64,000 bases of DNA from Streptococcus parasanguinis (GCF_016648855.1 NZ_JACLQU010000009.1:25704-89703), one strand, 5' to 3'; counted from the first letter of the stretch, positions 38,650 through 47,765 are shown. Notes: generated by a model from the letters alone, not told the origin. Numbers and translations are program-made.

Positions 38650-39377
38650 GCTGTTTCCTCTTCTGTCAAGGTCATGTAGATATCATTTAGACTTGCTTTC
38701 TCATCCCCAAAAGTTGAACGCAGCTCGTCCAAGGTCCCTTTTGCTCGGATCTGACCCTTATGGAGGATCACAAAACCATCACACATCTTTTCAGCCGAAT
38801 CCAGAACGTGGGTACTCATCAAAATCGATTTTCCTTTTGCTTTCTCATCGGCCAATAACTGAATCAAATCTGCAATCGCAACAGGATCCAATCCCAAAAA
38901 GGGTTCATCGACAATATAAAGACTTGGATCCACTGCATAGGCGCAAATAATCATGACCTTTTGCTTCATCCCTTTTGAAAACTGGGTCGGGAACCAATCT
39001 AATTTTTCAGCCAAACGGAATCGTTCCAATAAAGGCTGGACGCGCACCATGACCTGATCCATGTCTAAATCATAGGCCATAGCTACAGTTTCGATATGCT
39101 CTCTCAAGGTTAATTCTTCATATAGACTAGGAGTTTCTGGAATATAGCCGATTTTTTTACGATAGTCTGTTGGAGCTTCTGGAAGACTCAAGCCGTCAAT
39201 CCGTACTTCCCCAGCATAAGGATGCAGGAGACCAATAATTTCATTAATCGTGGTTGACTTCCCAGCTCCATTTAGTCCAATCAAACCAATCAGTTGGCCA
39301 TCCGGAACTGAAAAACTCACCTCTTTCAGGACAGGGATGTTGACATAGCCCCCTGTCAACTTGTTGATTTCTAACAT
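38646..39377 (-). CDS. ABC transporter ATP-binding protein, EcsA-like
   Basis: A 243-residue ATPase with Walker A GLNGAGKST (about residue 36), Q-loop IPETPSLY, signature FSKGMKQK, Walker B LYIVDEPFLGLDP and switch MSTHVLD. The signature FSKGMKQK rather than LSGGQ is usual for this exporter group. It is transcribed divergently from hit, with a shared 67-bp promoter region. Confidence 0.88.
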   Translation of the reverse strand: MLEINKLTGGYVNIPVLKEVSFSVPDGQLIGLIGLNGAGKSTTINEIIGLLHPYAGEVRIDGLSLPEAPTDYRKKIGYIPETPSLYEELTLREHIETVAMAYDLDMDQVMVRVQPLLERFRLAEKLDWFPTQFSKGMKQKVMIICAYAVDPSLYIVDEPFLGLDPVAIADLIQLLADEKAKGKSILMSTHVLDSAEKMCDGFVILHKGQIRAKGTLDELRSTFGDEKASLNDIYMTLTEEETA

Positions 39378-39395
39378 ATTTTCTCCGATTTCTGG

Positions 39396-39401
39396 TATAA
39401 T
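39396..39401 (+). promoter_or_regulatory. Extended -10 of hit
   Basis: TGG followed by TATAAT, 43 bases upstream of the hit ATG. A TATAAT on the opposite strand (39409-39414) could serve ecsA, so the two promoters would overlap. Confidence 0.55.
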
Positions 39402-39444
39402 GTTCTTATATTATAACAAAATTTAGTCTAAATGAGGTGTATTT

Positions 39445-39858
39445 ATGGTTGACGATTGTATTTTTTGTAAGATTATAGCTGGCGACATTCCTTCCTCCAA
39501 AGTCTATGAGGACGAGGAAGTCCTCGCATTTTTGGACATCTCTCAGGTTACACCAGGTCATACGTTAGTGGTTCCAAAAAAACACGCTCGCAACCTCTTA
39601 GAGATGGACGAAACCGCCACAGCTCAACTATTTGCACGTGTTTCTAAAGTTGCTAAAAAAGTAGAAGCTGCTACCCAAGCTAAGGGAATGAATATCATCA
39701 GCAACATGGAAGAAGTTTCTGGACAAACCGTTTTTCACACACATGTCCACATTATCCCTCGCTATTCCGATCAAGATGAGCTTGCCATTTCATTTACTGA
39801 ACACGAGCCTAATTTTGAACAACTAGCAGTTCTCGCAGAAACCATCAAAAACAGTTAA
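39445..39858 (+). CDS. hit: HIT-family nucleotide-binding hydrolase
   Basis: A 137-residue protein of the histidine-triad family (Hint-like), hydrolysing purine nucleoside phosphoramidates or similar. It starts CIFCKIIAGDIPSSKVYED and carries the triad HTHVHIIPR near residue 98. The ATG is preceded by GAGGTG. The downstream small gene follows 12 bases later. Confidence 0.92.
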   Translation: MVDDCIFCKIIAGDIPSSKVYEDEEVLAFLDISQVTPGHTLVVPKKHARNLLEMDETATAQLFARVSKVAKKVEAATQAKGMNIISNMEEVSGQTVFHTHVHIIPRYSDQDELAISFTEHEPNFEQLAVLAETIKNS

Positions 39859-39870
39859 AAAGGAGTCTAT

Positions 39871-40161
39871 ATGAAACTCAAAAATCTCTTTTGGTTTGCA
39901 ACAGGAGCTAGCATTAGCTACCACCTAGTAAAAAACCGCAAAGAAATTAAAACAGAGGTGACTGAATCCAGCCAATTGGTCAAGGGAATTCAAGATAACC
40001 TAGCAAAAATCCAACGCAATCTGGATATTATCCAAGACCAAAAGACCAATCTTCAAGAATTGGTAACGGATTTCCAATACAAGACCAAACTATTTAGTCA
40101 ACAAGCAACAGCTTCTCTAAAAGAAATTCAAGACATCTGGCAACCAAGTAAAAACGATTGA
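39871..40161 (+). CDS. Small coiled-coil protein downstream of hit
   Basis: A 96-residue protein with a short hydrophobic N-terminus (LKNLFWFATGASISYHLV) and a long polar helical region with heptad-like spacing (residues 30-85). This resembles YtxH-type or membrane-tethered coiled-coil proteins. AAAGGAG precedes the ATG. Its stop lies inside the bidirectional terminator. The function is unknown. Confidence 0.75.
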   Translation: MKLKNLFWFATGASISYHLVKNRKEIKTEVTESSQLVKGIQDNLAKIQRNLDIIQDQKTNLQELVTDFQYKTKLFSQQATASLKEIQDIWQPSKND

Positions 40162-40181
40162 GAAAACTCAATCGTTTTTTT
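40151..40181. terminator. Bidirectional terminator between hit and lytR operons
   Basis: AAAACGATTGAG and CTCAATCGTTTT pair around four bases, with T-runs on both strands. It serves the convergent operons. Confidence 0.85.
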
Positions 40182-40182
40182 C

Positions 40183-41376
40183 TTATTCTGAAGGCACCGT
40201 AGGTGTCACACTGCTCGACTCTGTAGCTGCAGGAGCAACTGGTGTCACTGGTGCAACAGAACTTTGAGGTGTCACCACTCCCGTATCCTGGGTCGATGGT
40301 ACAACTGGTAGTTGGTTAAACTCTTGGTAAACAGGTGCTTCCTCAGATGAGGCCGCTGGCGTATCATTTTGAGAAGAAGCATTCTTCAACTCTTCATCTC
40401 CATCTAATAGGTAAGCATTGGTTTTCAATGTTTTAATTTCTTTCATCCCCAAAGCTTTGCGGATGATATTTTGAATTTTCAAGAGATGTTTTGAAGTGAC
40501 AATCTGATAACTTCCGCCATCTGCTAAGGTGGCATCTTCTCCTTTCAGCTGGTACTGATGAATCGTTGAAAGGGCATCTTTATATCCTAACAATTGAAGA
40601 AGACTATTACTGTCAAGCGCTATGTTGGTTTGCATATTGTCACTAACAGACTCAATGATTCCTTTGTAGTGACTCAAACTATTGAGGCTTAAAACTTTCT
40701 CAACAATCTTTTTGATCACTTCACGTTGGCGTTTTTGACGTCCGTAGTCTCCTTCTGGGTCTTGGTAGCGCATGCGTGAATAAACGAGAGCTTGGTCCCC
40801 ATTAATCTCCTGACGTCCTGGTGCGATCTTAGCCGTATATTCTGGCTCATTTTCCTCGATCGAGATATCGAAGTCAAATGGATTGTTGACTGTGATGCCA
40901 CCAACCTTATCCACTAATTGAACCAGCCCCTTCATATTGATCATGACATAGCGGTCAATATGGATATTCAAAAGATCTTGAATGGTCTTAATGGCTAACT
41001 TGGCACCACCTTGAGCATAAGCCGAATTCAATTTTGCTTGGACCGTTTCGCCATCTGAAGTAATATTGGTTAGGATATCTCTTTCCAAGCTAGTCATGGT
41101 TGTTTCTTTTGTTTGAGGATTAACAGTCACCAAAATCATAGTATCACTATTTCCGGCCCAAGGATCTTCCCGAGAACCGCTACCTGTATCAACCCCCATC
41201 AAAAGGATGGTCATTGGCTTGTTTTCTGCAATGACATTGGTCTCATTTCCAAAGCCTTTATAGGTCTTACTGAGAGTCCCAGTCGTTTGGTTTAGGATGG
41301 TAAGGCCATAAGCCCCAATCCCAATCACTGTTACCGTCAATAAGCTCAAAAACATTAAAATAATTTTTTTAACCAT
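40183..41376 (-). CDS. lytR: LytR-CpsA-Psr family wall polymer ligase
   Basis: A 397-residue membrane-anchored enzyme that attaches teichoic acid or capsule-type polymers to peptidoglycan. There is one N-terminal membrane segment (IILMFLSLLTVTVIGIGAYG), then the LCP domain with LLMGVDTGSG, SDTMILVTVNP and the arginine-rich SRMRYQDPEGDYGRQKRQ that binds the polyprenyl-phosphate head. The C-terminal 70 residues are a Pro/Ser/Thr/Val-rich tail. It lies in the conserved tsaE-GNAT-lytR operon. Confidence 0.93.
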   Translation of the reverse strand: MVKKIILMFLSLLTVTVIGIGAYGLTILNQTTGTLSKTYKGFGNETNVIAENKPMTILLMGVDTGSGSREDPWAGNSDTMILVTVNPQTKETTMTSLERDILTNITSDGETVQAKLNSAYAQGGAKLAIKTIQDLLNIHIDRYVMINMKGLVQLVDKVGGITVNNPFDFDISIEENEPEYTAKIAPGRQEINGDQALVYSRMRYQDPEGDYGRQKRQREVIKKIVEKVLSLNSLSHYKGIIESVSDNMQTNIALDSNSLLQLLGYKDALSTIHQYQLKGEDATLADGGSYQIVTSKHLLKIQNIIRKALGMKEIKTLKTNAYLLDGDEELKNASSQNDTPAASSEEAPVYQEFNQLPVVPSTQDTGVVTPQSSVAPVTPVAPAATESSSVTPTVPSE

Positions 41377-41389
41377 ATAGAATCTCTCT

Positions 41390-41920
41390 CTAATCTATCA
41401 GTTTCCCCATAAGGTAAACATCTAAGAATTCTCCTTCAGCTGAACAAGCTCCACGAGCTTGGCAACCTTCGATCTCAAAACCTAACTTTTTATACAGGTG
41501 AACCGCCCGTTCATTGCGCACTTGGACATTCAAGACTAGTTTCCTAAGAACACCGGTCGAGTGCGCCCACTCGATCCCTTCTTCCAACAGGATCTGTCCA
41601 AGCCCTTGATTCCAATAAGCTTTTTGAACCACAATAAAGACATCACCAATATGCCGAATGGACCGTTGAGAAGCTGCAGTGATATTTAACAAAGCTGCCA
41701 GTTCCTGATCTAGAAATAGCAAGAGGCAAATCCGGTTTTCCGCCATCTCTTGCACCATCAGAAATTGCTCCATGTCTGCTGGAGACATGCCAATTCCAGC
41801 TTCATCTAGTGTCATGTAATCTGACTCTTTCCCAACTTGATTTAAGAAATCAACGACAAGAGCCGCATCTGCACTGTCAGCTTGCCGAATTTCTACTGTC
41901 ACTTCCTTTTCCTTAGTCAT
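41390..41920 (-). CDS. GNAT-family N-acetyltransferase
   Basis: A 176-residue acetyltransferase. The acetyl-CoA region is around VQKAYWNQGLGQILLEEGI, followed by NVQVRNERAVHLYKKLGFE, the usual C-terminal signature. I choose the ATG at 41920 (MTKEKEV), which overlaps the tsaE stop and follows GGTGGA. An upstream TTG in frame lacks a ribosome site. The substrate is unknown. In many Gram-positives rimI lies near tsaE, but this protein is longer and may not be RimI. Confidence 0.82.
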   Translation of the reverse strand: MTKEKEVTVEIRQADSADAALVVDFLNQVGKESDYMTLDEAGIGMSPADMEQFLMVQEMAENRICLLLFLDQELAALLNITAASQRSIRHIGDVFIVVQKAYWNQGLGQILLEEGIEWAHSTGVLRKLVLNVQVRNERAVHLYKKLGFEIEGCQARGACSAEGEFLDVYLMGKLID

Positions 41921-42368
41921 CCGTTTTTTCCACCTGCTCAAAGGATGTCAGTAAAGCTTCTGCACGCGCTCCATGAGCTTCAAAAGCTAACTCTCGCCCA
42001 TCTTCTAATTTTCGGATAAAAATTTTTAGATAAGCATCCGAAAGACTCGGCTCAATCAGCTCTCCCCATTCAATAATGGTAGCACCATCTCCAAATAGAA
42101 AATCATCTAAATCAATAGAATCTGGATCATTCCCAATCCGGTAAACATCCAAATGGTATAAAGGCAAGCGACCTTCGTATTCACGAACAATGGTATAGGT
42201 CGGGCTTTTAATCATCTGATCAATCCCTAACCCCTTTGCAATTCCCTTGGTAAAGGTCGTTTTTCCTGCTCCTAGATCACCTGATAAGATAATCACGTCT
42301 TGCTTTTCTAAGAGTTTTCCTAGCTGTTTTCCTAGAGCGATCAGCTCCGTTTCATTGTGACTAATCAT
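41913..42368 (-). CDS. tsaE: tRNA threonylcarbamoyladenosine synthesis ATPase TsaE
   Basis: A 151-residue P-loop ATPase needed with TsaB, TsaC and TsaD for t6A37 modification of ANN-decoding tRNAs. Walker A is SGDLGAGKTTFTKG (about residue 30), followed by SPTYTIVREYE and the HLDVYR motif, all intact. It is the first gene of the operon tsaE-GNAT-lytR. Element copy 3 ends 81 bases upstream of its start. Confidence 0.95.
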   Translation of the reverse strand: MISHNETELIALGKQLGKLLEKQDVIILSGDLGAGKTTFTKGIAKGLGIDQMIKSPTYTIVREYEGRLPLYHLDVYRIGNDPDSIDLDDFLFGDGATIIEWGELIEPSLSDAYLKIFIRKLEDGRELAFEAHGARAEALLTSFEQVEKTDD

Positions 42369-42449
42369 TTCTCTATTATACCAAACTTTTTAAAAATCTG
42401 CTCTTTCTTTTAGAAATTGTTCGACTCAGGTTTGCTTTTTAGATAGATA

Positions 42450-42694
42450 GACAAACTATTTTAAAGTAAAATAAGTTAAGTGATTCTGCAAAAAAAAATA
42501 AATTTGAGTTCCAATTTTTAAATCGATTTAAGAAAATACTGAAACTTTCCGCTGTGAGAAAAGTGCCTGAAACAATAACGTTTCAGGCACTCGGAATTAT
42601 TGAGACCTTAGGCTCAATAATTAGTCATGGAACTTCAAAGAAGTTCGCTGACGTCCGTACTCACCTAAGGAATGTTTTTGGTATAACTTTGTCT
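42450..42694. repeat. Dispersed structured element, copy 3
   Basis: Nearly identical to copy 1 along its whole length, including the ends AGACAAA (42450-42456) and TTTGTCT (42688-42694). Hairpin GTGCCTGAAAC/GTTTCAGGCAC pairs perfectly, as does the loop-to-downstream CCTTAGG/CCTAAGG. It lies between the purine permease gene and tsaE in the same orientation as the other copies, filling most of the 382-bp gap. Confidence 0.8.
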
Positions 42695-42702
42695 TCAATC
42701 TG

Positions 42703-42734
42703 AAAGGAATGGGAGACAACTCCCATTCCTTTTT
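42703..42734. terminator. Hairpin beside element copy 3
   Basis: AAAGGAATGGGA and TCCCATTCCTTT form a 12-bp stem. The plus strand has a five-base T-run, the minus strand only three T. It lies 17 bases past the permease stop. Confidence 0.75.
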
Positions 42735-42750
42735 GGCACTTTTCTGATAC

Positions 42751-44172
42751 TTAATTCAAGGCCATGCTAACGTAGTTTAAAATAAAGAGAACATCTAGGA
42801 TCCAAATCATGCTGTGCACTTCTTTGGCTTCTCCTTTAACCACTTTCACTAAGCTATAGGTGATAAATCCAGCAGCGATCCCTTGTGTAATCGAGTAGCT
42901 GAAGCCCATAAAGATAGAGGTGAAGAAAGCAGGAACTGCTTCTGACATATCTTCCCAATGGATATTTTTCAAGCCACTCAACATCATGATCCCAACAACA
43001 ATCAAAATTGGGGCTGTGGCAGCGGTCGGTACAATCGCCAACAACGGACTAAAGAGACTTGAAATAGCAAAACAGATCGCTACAACCAAGGCTGTCAGAC
43101 CAGTGCGTCCACCAGCTCCAATACCAGCTGCAGATTCAACATACGTCGTTACGTTTGAAGTTCCTGCAATAGCTCCGACTGAAGTCGCTACAAGGTCTGA
43201 ATAGAGGGCCTTATCTAATTTCGCTGATTGATGGTTTTCCCCATTTGTCGCAACAATCCCAACTTTTTCACCCGTACCGATTAAAGTTCCAATTGTATCA
43301 AAAATATCCGTCAAGGAGAAGGCTAAGATTGCCATTAAGGTCTCAGGCAAACGAGACGTATTGGAAATCAAAGAACCCAATCCTTTTGATCCCAAAGCTT
43401 GACCAAAGATCTTGCCTAAATCATTAAAGGCAGCTCCTAGATGATTACTTGCAAAGTCGATTTTAGTGATATCAACCACATGGATGAGAATTCCAAGCAC
43501 AGTCGTTGCTAAGATAGAAAGGATAATTCCTCCCTTAATCCCTTTGACAACAAAGAAAATAGTAATCGCAAGACCAACAAGAGCCAAGAGGACAGCCGGA
43601 TTGTTAAAATCAACCAATCCAGGAACAGCAGATGCATTGGCTGAGATCGTTGCATTCGCCTTATCTGCTCCTTCTCCAACCACTGTATAGGTATGAGGGT
43701 CAATCGTGAATTTCAAAAATCCCGCATTCTTAATTCCAACATAGGCCAAGAAAATCCCGATCCCAGCTGAAATAGCAGAGCGAAGAGCGGTCGGAATCGA
43801 TTCGATGATCATCTTCCGAACATTTGTCAATGTGATAATCAATGAGATCACACCACAAATGAAGACCATTCCCAAAGCTTCCTGCCATGAGTAGCCCATA
43901 CCAAATACAACGGTAAAGGTAAAGAAGGCATTCAAGCCCATCCCAGGTGCTTGTGCATAAGGTAAATTGGCATAAAAAGCCATCATCAAGGTTCCGACAA
44001 CGGATCCAATAATCGTTGCAAGGAAGACCCCTTGAGCTGGCATACCTGTTTGTGACAACATTTGAGGGTTTACGAAGAGGATATAACTCATCGCAAAAAA
44101 GGTTGTCAAACCAGCAAGAACCTCTGTTCGAACAGTGGTTCCATGTTCTGAAAGTTTAAAAAACTTATCCAT
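42751..44172 (-). CDS. NCS2-family purine permease (AzgA/PbuG-like)
   Basis: A 473-residue polytopic transporter for hypoxanthine, guanine or adenine. The N-terminus (FFKLSEHGTTVRTEVLAGLTTFFAMSYILFVNP) and the TSNVTTYVESAAGIGAGGRTG block are typical of the AzgA subfamily. Start at 44172, preceded by AAAGGAG. The frame extends 14 codons upstream without support. Exact substrate preference is not readable, and no purine riboswitch is visible upstream. Confidence 0.9.
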   Translation of the reverse strand: MDKFFKLSEHGTTVRTEVLAGLTTFFAMSYILFVNPQMLSQTGMPAQGVFLATIIGSVVGTLMMAFYANLPYAQAPGMGLNAFFTFTVVFGMGYSWQEALGMVFICGVISLIITLTNVRKMIIESIPTALRSAISAGIGIFLAYVGIKNAGFLKFTIDPHTYTVVGEGADKANATISANASAVPGLVDFNNPAVLLALVGLAITIFFVVKGIKGGIILSILATTVLGILIHVVDITKIDFASNHLGAAFNDLGKIFGQALGSKGLGSLISNTSRLPETLMAILAFSLTDIFDTIGTLIGTGEKVGIVATNGENHQSAKLDKALYSDLVATSVGAIAGTSNVTTYVESAAGIGAGGRTGLTALVVAICFAISSLFSPLLAIVPTAATAPILIVVGIMMLSGLKNIHWEDMSEAVPAFFTSIFMGFSYSITQGIAAGFITYSLVKVVKGEAKEVHSMIWILDVLFILNYVSMALN

Positions 44173-44311
44173 TTCAGAATAAACTCCTTTTTCATCATTC
44201 TCGCTCCCAATCAATTTGCGAACGTTATTTCTATTTTACCAAAAGATCTTTCGCCTTTCAAGAAATCCTACTTCTCTTCTCGATTTTTGAGCGCTTTTCC
44301 GATTTTTCTGA

Positions 44312-44317
44312 TATAAT
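44312..44317 (+). promoter_or_regulatory. Extended -10 of the HAD phosphatase gene
   Basis: TGA followed by TATAAT, about 30 bases upstream of the ATG. Confidence 0.5.
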
Positions 44318-44347
44318 GGTCTCATTCTTCTCGAAAGGAACTGAAAT

Positions 44348-45160
44348 ATGCATAAAAAGATGATCGCTCTAGATCTAGACGGCACTCTCTTAAATTCCGA
44401 AAGCAAATTGAGCGACTTTACCATTGATACGATAAAAAAAATTAGTGCTCTTGGCCATAAAGTCATTATTACAACAGGCCGCCCTTACCGTATGGCACAT
44501 ACCTATTACAAACAACTAGAGCTAGATACTCCGATGATCAATTTTAACGGCTCCCTTACGCATCTACCTGAGAAAAAATGGGCAGATGAACAATGTTTGA
44601 CTTTAGATAAAAAATACCTGTTAGATATGGTCGCTAACCGAGACACTATCCAAGCGGACTTTATAGCAGGCGAATACCGCAATAAATTCTTTATTACCGA
44701 TCCAAATGAGCATGTTGCAGATCCTAAATTATTCGGGATTGAATCTTTCCAACCAGAAAATCAATTCAATCCCGAGCGGGTAACGAGCGACCCAAACTGT
44801 ATTCTCTTTCAAACGAAAGCGGAAGACAAATATGCTCTGGCAGATGAAATGAATCGTCATTATGACTACAATCTGTCTATCAATACTTGGGGTGGTCCCT
44901 TAAATATTCTGGAATGCAATCCAAAAAATGTGACCAAAGCTTCTGCTCTGACCTACCTTCTGGATAAACTCAATATGGATCAGAAGGATTTGATTGCCTT
45001 TGGAGACGAGCACAACGATACTGACATGCTAGCTCTCGCTGGTCATGGATACGCTATGAAAAATGCTAGCTCCGTCCTTCTCCCTTATGCAGACTCCGTC
45101 ACAGATTTCACAAATAACGAAGATGGTGTCGCGCGCCAACTCATTCAATTATTCTTATAA
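44348..45160 (+). CDS. Cof-type HAD-IIB phosphatase
   Basis: A 270-residue phosphatase of the haloacid dehalogenase family. Motif I is ALDLDGTLLNS (nucleophile D9 and acid/base D11), motif II IITTGRP, and motif IV FGDEHNDTDML. The C2B cap lies between motifs II and III. Relatives dephosphorylate sugar phosphates, FMN or PLP, and the substrate here is unknown. GAAAGGA lies before the ATG. It is monocistronic with its own terminator. Confidence 0.88.
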   Translation: MHKKMIALDLDGTLLNSESKLSDFTIDTIKKISALGHKVIITTGRPYRMAHTYYKQLELDTPMINFNGSLTHLPEKKWADEQCLTLDKKYLLDMVANRDTIQADFIAGEYRNKFFITDPNEHVADPKLFGIESFQPENQFNPERVTSDPNCILFQTKAEDKYALADEMNRHYDYNLSINTWGGPLNILECNPKNVTKASALTYLLDKLNMDQKDLIAFGDEHNDTDMLALAGHGYAMKNASSVLLPYADSVTDFTNNEDGVARQLIQLFL

Positions 45161-45168
45161 AACTAACA

Positions 45169-45196
45169 GACATGAGTTATCCCCTCATGTCTTTTT
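45169..45196 (+). terminator. Intrinsic terminator of the HAD gene
   Basis: GACATGAG pairs with CTCATGTC, followed by TTTTT. Confidence 0.8.
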
Positions 45197-45252
45197 CTGC
45201 GCCAAATCCTTAATCGGTTAATCAATACCGCCCCTTTTTTCCATTTTTTTCA

Positions 45253-45281
45253 TTGCCTCGTCATCTGGTTTGTGATATTAT
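45253..45281 (+). promoter_or_regulatory. adhP promoter
   Basis: TTGCCT and TATTAT are separated by 17 bases, with TGA before the -10. Confidence 0.65.
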
Positions 45282-45295
45282 TAACATAGTTATTA

Positions 45296-45309
45296 AAGAA
45301 GCGCTTTCA
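45296..45309 (+). promoter_or_regulatory. Candidate cre site in the adhP leader
   Basis: Read on the minus strand it is TGAAAGCGCTTCTT, with the conserved CG centre and left arm of a CcpA site. It lies just downstream of the predicted transcription start, a position suited to a roadblock or to blocking the promoter. Confidence 0.5.
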
Positions 45310-45350
45310 AAAATTTTAAACCGCTTCTCGTTCACTTAAGGAGGAACAAA

Positions 45351-46373
45351 ATGAAAGCTGTTGTTGTAAATCCAGAAGGTACTGGTGTTGAAATCGTTGC
45401 AAACAAAGACATGCGTCCACTTGAAACAGGGGAAGCTCTTGTTCAAATCGAATACTGTGGTGTCTGCCACACTGACTTGCACGTTGCTCACGGAGACTTT
45501 GGTAAAGTTCCAGGCCGTGTTCTTGGACACGAAGGAATCGGTATTGTTAAAGAAGTTGCTCCAGATGTTAAGAGCCTAAAGGTTGGGGATCGTGTCAGTG
45601 TCGCATGGTTCTTCGAAGGATGTGGAACTTGTGAATACTGTACAACTGGTCGCGAAACTCTTTGCCGTACTGTAAAAAATGCTGGTTACTCTGTTGATGG
45701 AGGAATGGCTGAAAAATGTATCGTTACTGCAGATTACGCAGTGAAAGTACCTGAAGGATTAGATCCAGCCCAAGCTTCTTCTATTACCTGTGCAGGTGTT
45801 ACAACTTACAAAGCCATCAAAGAAGCCAAAGCTGAACCAGGACAATGGATCGTTATCTATGGAGCTGGTGGACTAGGAAACTTGGCTGTTCAATATGCTA
45901 AGAAAGTCTTCAACGCACATGTCATCGCTGTCGATATCAACAATGATAAACTAGAATTGGCGAAAGAAGTTGGTGCAGACTTTGTCATCAACGGTCGCGA
46001 AGTTGAAGATGTCCCAGGATTGATCAAAGAAAAAACAAATGGTGGAGCTCACTCTGCTGTCGTAACAGCTGTTTCTAAAGTAGCTTTCAACCAAGCAGTA
46101 GATTCTGTTCGTGCAGGTGGCCGCGTGGTCGCAGTTGGTCTTCCTTCTGAAATGATGGACCTCAGCATTGTGAAAACTGTATTAGATGGTATCCAAGTCA
46201 TTGGTTCTCTTGTAGGAACTCGTAAAGATTTAGAAGAAGCTTTCCAATTTGGTGCAGAAGGCTTGGTCGTTCCTGTCGTTCAAAAACGTCCAGTGGAAGA
46301 TGCTGTCAAAGTCTTTGACGAAATGGAAGCTGGAACCATTCAAGGACGTATGGTACTTGACTTTACAAACTAA
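45351..46373 (+). CDS. adhP: Zinc-dependent alcohol dehydrogenase
   Basis: A 340-residue medium-chain alcohol dehydrogenase that interconverts acetaldehyde and ethanol with NADH. The catalytic zinc site is CGVCHTDLH with GHEGIG, the structural zinc cysteines are in [15 protein letters not shown], and the Rossmann motif is [21 protein letters not shown] lies eight bases before the ATG. It is monocistronic, with a promoter, a cre-like site and a terminator. Confidence 0.95.
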   Translation: MKAVVVNPEGTGVEIVANKDMRPLETGEALVQIEYCGVCHTDLHVAHGDFGKVPGRVLGHEGIGIVKEVAPDVKSLKVGDRVSVAWFFEGCGTCEYCTTGRETLCRTVKNAGYSVDGGMAEKCIVTADYAVKVPEGLDPAQASSITCAGVTTYKAIKEAKAEPGQWIVIYGAGGLGNLAVQYAKKVFNAHVIAVDINNDKLELAKEVGADFVINGREVEDVPGLIKEKTNGGAHSAVVTAVSKVAFNQAVDSVRAGGRVVAVGLPSEMMDLSIVKTVLDGIQVIGSLVGTRKDLEEAFQFGAEGLVVPVVQKRPVEDAVKVFDEMEAGTIQGRMVLDFTN

Positions 46374-46389
46374 ACAACTGAACCTACAG

Positions 46390-46416
46390 GACTAGCCCAG
46401 TTGGGCTAGTCTTTTT
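46390..46416 (+). terminator. Intrinsic terminator of adhP
   Basis: GACTAGCCCA and TGGGCTAGTC form a 10-bp stem followed by TTTTT. Confidence 0.9.
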
Positions 46417-46656
46417 GAGTGCTCTCAATCACTCTATTTTACAATTTATTATATATTTATTTTTTATTTTTGCGGATATAGATCGATTGTTGGAATATTT
46501 TTATTGAAATTCAAATCCTATGAAACTTACATATCATTGATTTCTTCTGCCATCATCAACTAATAAACAAGAGCCATTCAATAGCATTTAATTTTTATTT
46601 ACCGATAATTTAATATAATAAATTAATATTTTTACATCGAGATTTTGATAGAAAAA
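46417..46656. other. AT-rich gap upstream of manL
   Basis: About 240 bases of very AT-rich sequence between the adhP terminator and the manL promoter. I see no ORF, no structured RNA and no element copy here. It may hold upstream activator or curvature sequences for the PTS promoter. Confidence 0.4.
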
Positions 46657-46685
46657 TTGACTTAAGTGTGGAAACGATTTATAAT
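46657..46685 (+). promoter_or_regulatory. manLMN promoter with internal cre-like site
   Basis: TTGACT and TATAAT are 17 bases apart, nearly consensus. TGGAAACGATTTAT (46669-46682) fills the spacer and overlaps the -10, resembling a CcpA cre site with a weak right arm. Confidence 0.75.
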
Positions 46686-46748
46686 AAAGTAGCTTAAAGT
46701 TTTCTTAAACTGAAAGTCAAACAAATTTTATAAGGAGGAATGTCAATA

Positions 46749-47738
46749 ATGAGTATTGGTATCATTATTGCTAGCCACGGTGAATTTGCAGCTGGAATCC
46801 ACCAATCCGGCTCGATGATCTTTGGGGATCAAGAGAAAGTTCAAGTGGTTACGTTCATGCCAAGTGAAGGCCCGGATGATCTCTATGCTAAATTCAATGC
46901 AGCTGTTGCCGCATTTGATGCAGAAGATGAAGTCTTGGTTTTGGCTGACCTTTGGAGTGGTTCTCCATTTAACCAAGCAAGTCGCGTCATGGGAGAAAAT
47001 CCAGATCGTAAATTTGCGATCATTACAGGATTAAACCTTCCGATGTTGATTCAAGCTTATACAGAACGTTTGATGGATGCAAATGCCGGCGTTGATAAAG
47101 TCGCTGCAAACATCATTAAGGAAGCAAAAGACGGTGTCAAAGCTCTTCCAGAAGAATTGAATCCTGTTGAAGAAGCTAGTACAGCCGCTGCTGCTCCTGT
47201 AGCCCAAGCTGCTATTCCAGAAGGAACAGTTATCGGAGATGGAAAACTCAAGATTAACCTTGCCCGCTTAGATACGCGTCTTCTTCATGGACAAGTGGCA
47301 ACTGCTTGGACACCTGATTCAAAAGCCGATCGGATCATTGTTGCTTCAGATTCTGTTGCAAAAGATGAACTCCGTAAGGAATTGATCAAACAAGCGGCAC
47401 CAAATGGTGTGAAAGCAAACGTTGTCCCAATTCAAAAATTGATCGACGTTGCAAAAGATCCACGTTTTGGAAATACCCATGCTTTGATCTTATTTGAAAC
47501 ACCTCAAGATGCTCTTCGCGCCATCGAAGGTGGTGTTCCGATTAAAACCTTGAACGTTGGTTCAATGGCCCACTCAACTGGTAAAACCATGGTCAACAAT
47601 GTGTTGTCAATGGATAAAGAGGATGTGGCTACATTTGAAAAAATGCGTGATCTTGGAGTAGAATTTGACGTCCGTAAAGTGCCAAATGACTCTAAGAAAG
47701 ATTTGTTTGACTTAATTAACAAAGCCAACGTTCAATAA
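46749..47738 (+). CDS. manL: Mannose PTS enzyme IIAB
   Basis: A 329-residue cytoplasmic phosphotransfer subunit of the mannose-family PTS, which takes up glucose, mannose and glucosamine. The IIA domain has the phosphorylated His in IIASHGEFA. An Ala/Pro-rich linker (about residues 140-160) joins the IIB domain, whose His is in [13 protein letters not shown]. Start is the second ATG (46749), because the first (46740) runs into the AAGGAGGA ribosome site. It is the first gene of manLMN. Confidence 0.95.
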   Translation: MSIGIIIASHGEFAAGIHQSGSMIFGDQEKVQVVTFMPSEGPDDLYAKFNAAVAAFDAEDEVLVLADLWSGSPFNQASRVMGENPDRKFAIITGLNLPMLIQAYTERLMDANAGVDKVAANIIKEAKDGVKALPEELNPVEEASTAAAAPVAQAAIPEGTVIGDGKLKINLARLDTRLLHGQVATAWTPDSKADRIIVASDSVAKDELRKELIKQAAPNGVKANVVPIQKLIDVAKDPRFGNTHALILFETPQDALRAIEGGVPIKTLNVGSMAHSTGKTMVNNVLSMDKEDVATFEKMRDLGVEFDVRKVPNDSKKDLFDLINKANVQ

Positions 47739-47765
47739 TCGATTACTTACGAAAGGATTTTAAAC

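Noticed and set aside
42751..44400. Purine riboswitch upstream of the purine permease gene
   Set aside because: The space upstream of the start is too short and lacks the conserved purine-aptamer loops.
46417..46656. Hidden small RNA or ORF in the AT-rich gap before manL
   Set aside because: No stable hairpin with a T-run, no ribosome site and no open frame of useful length could be supported.
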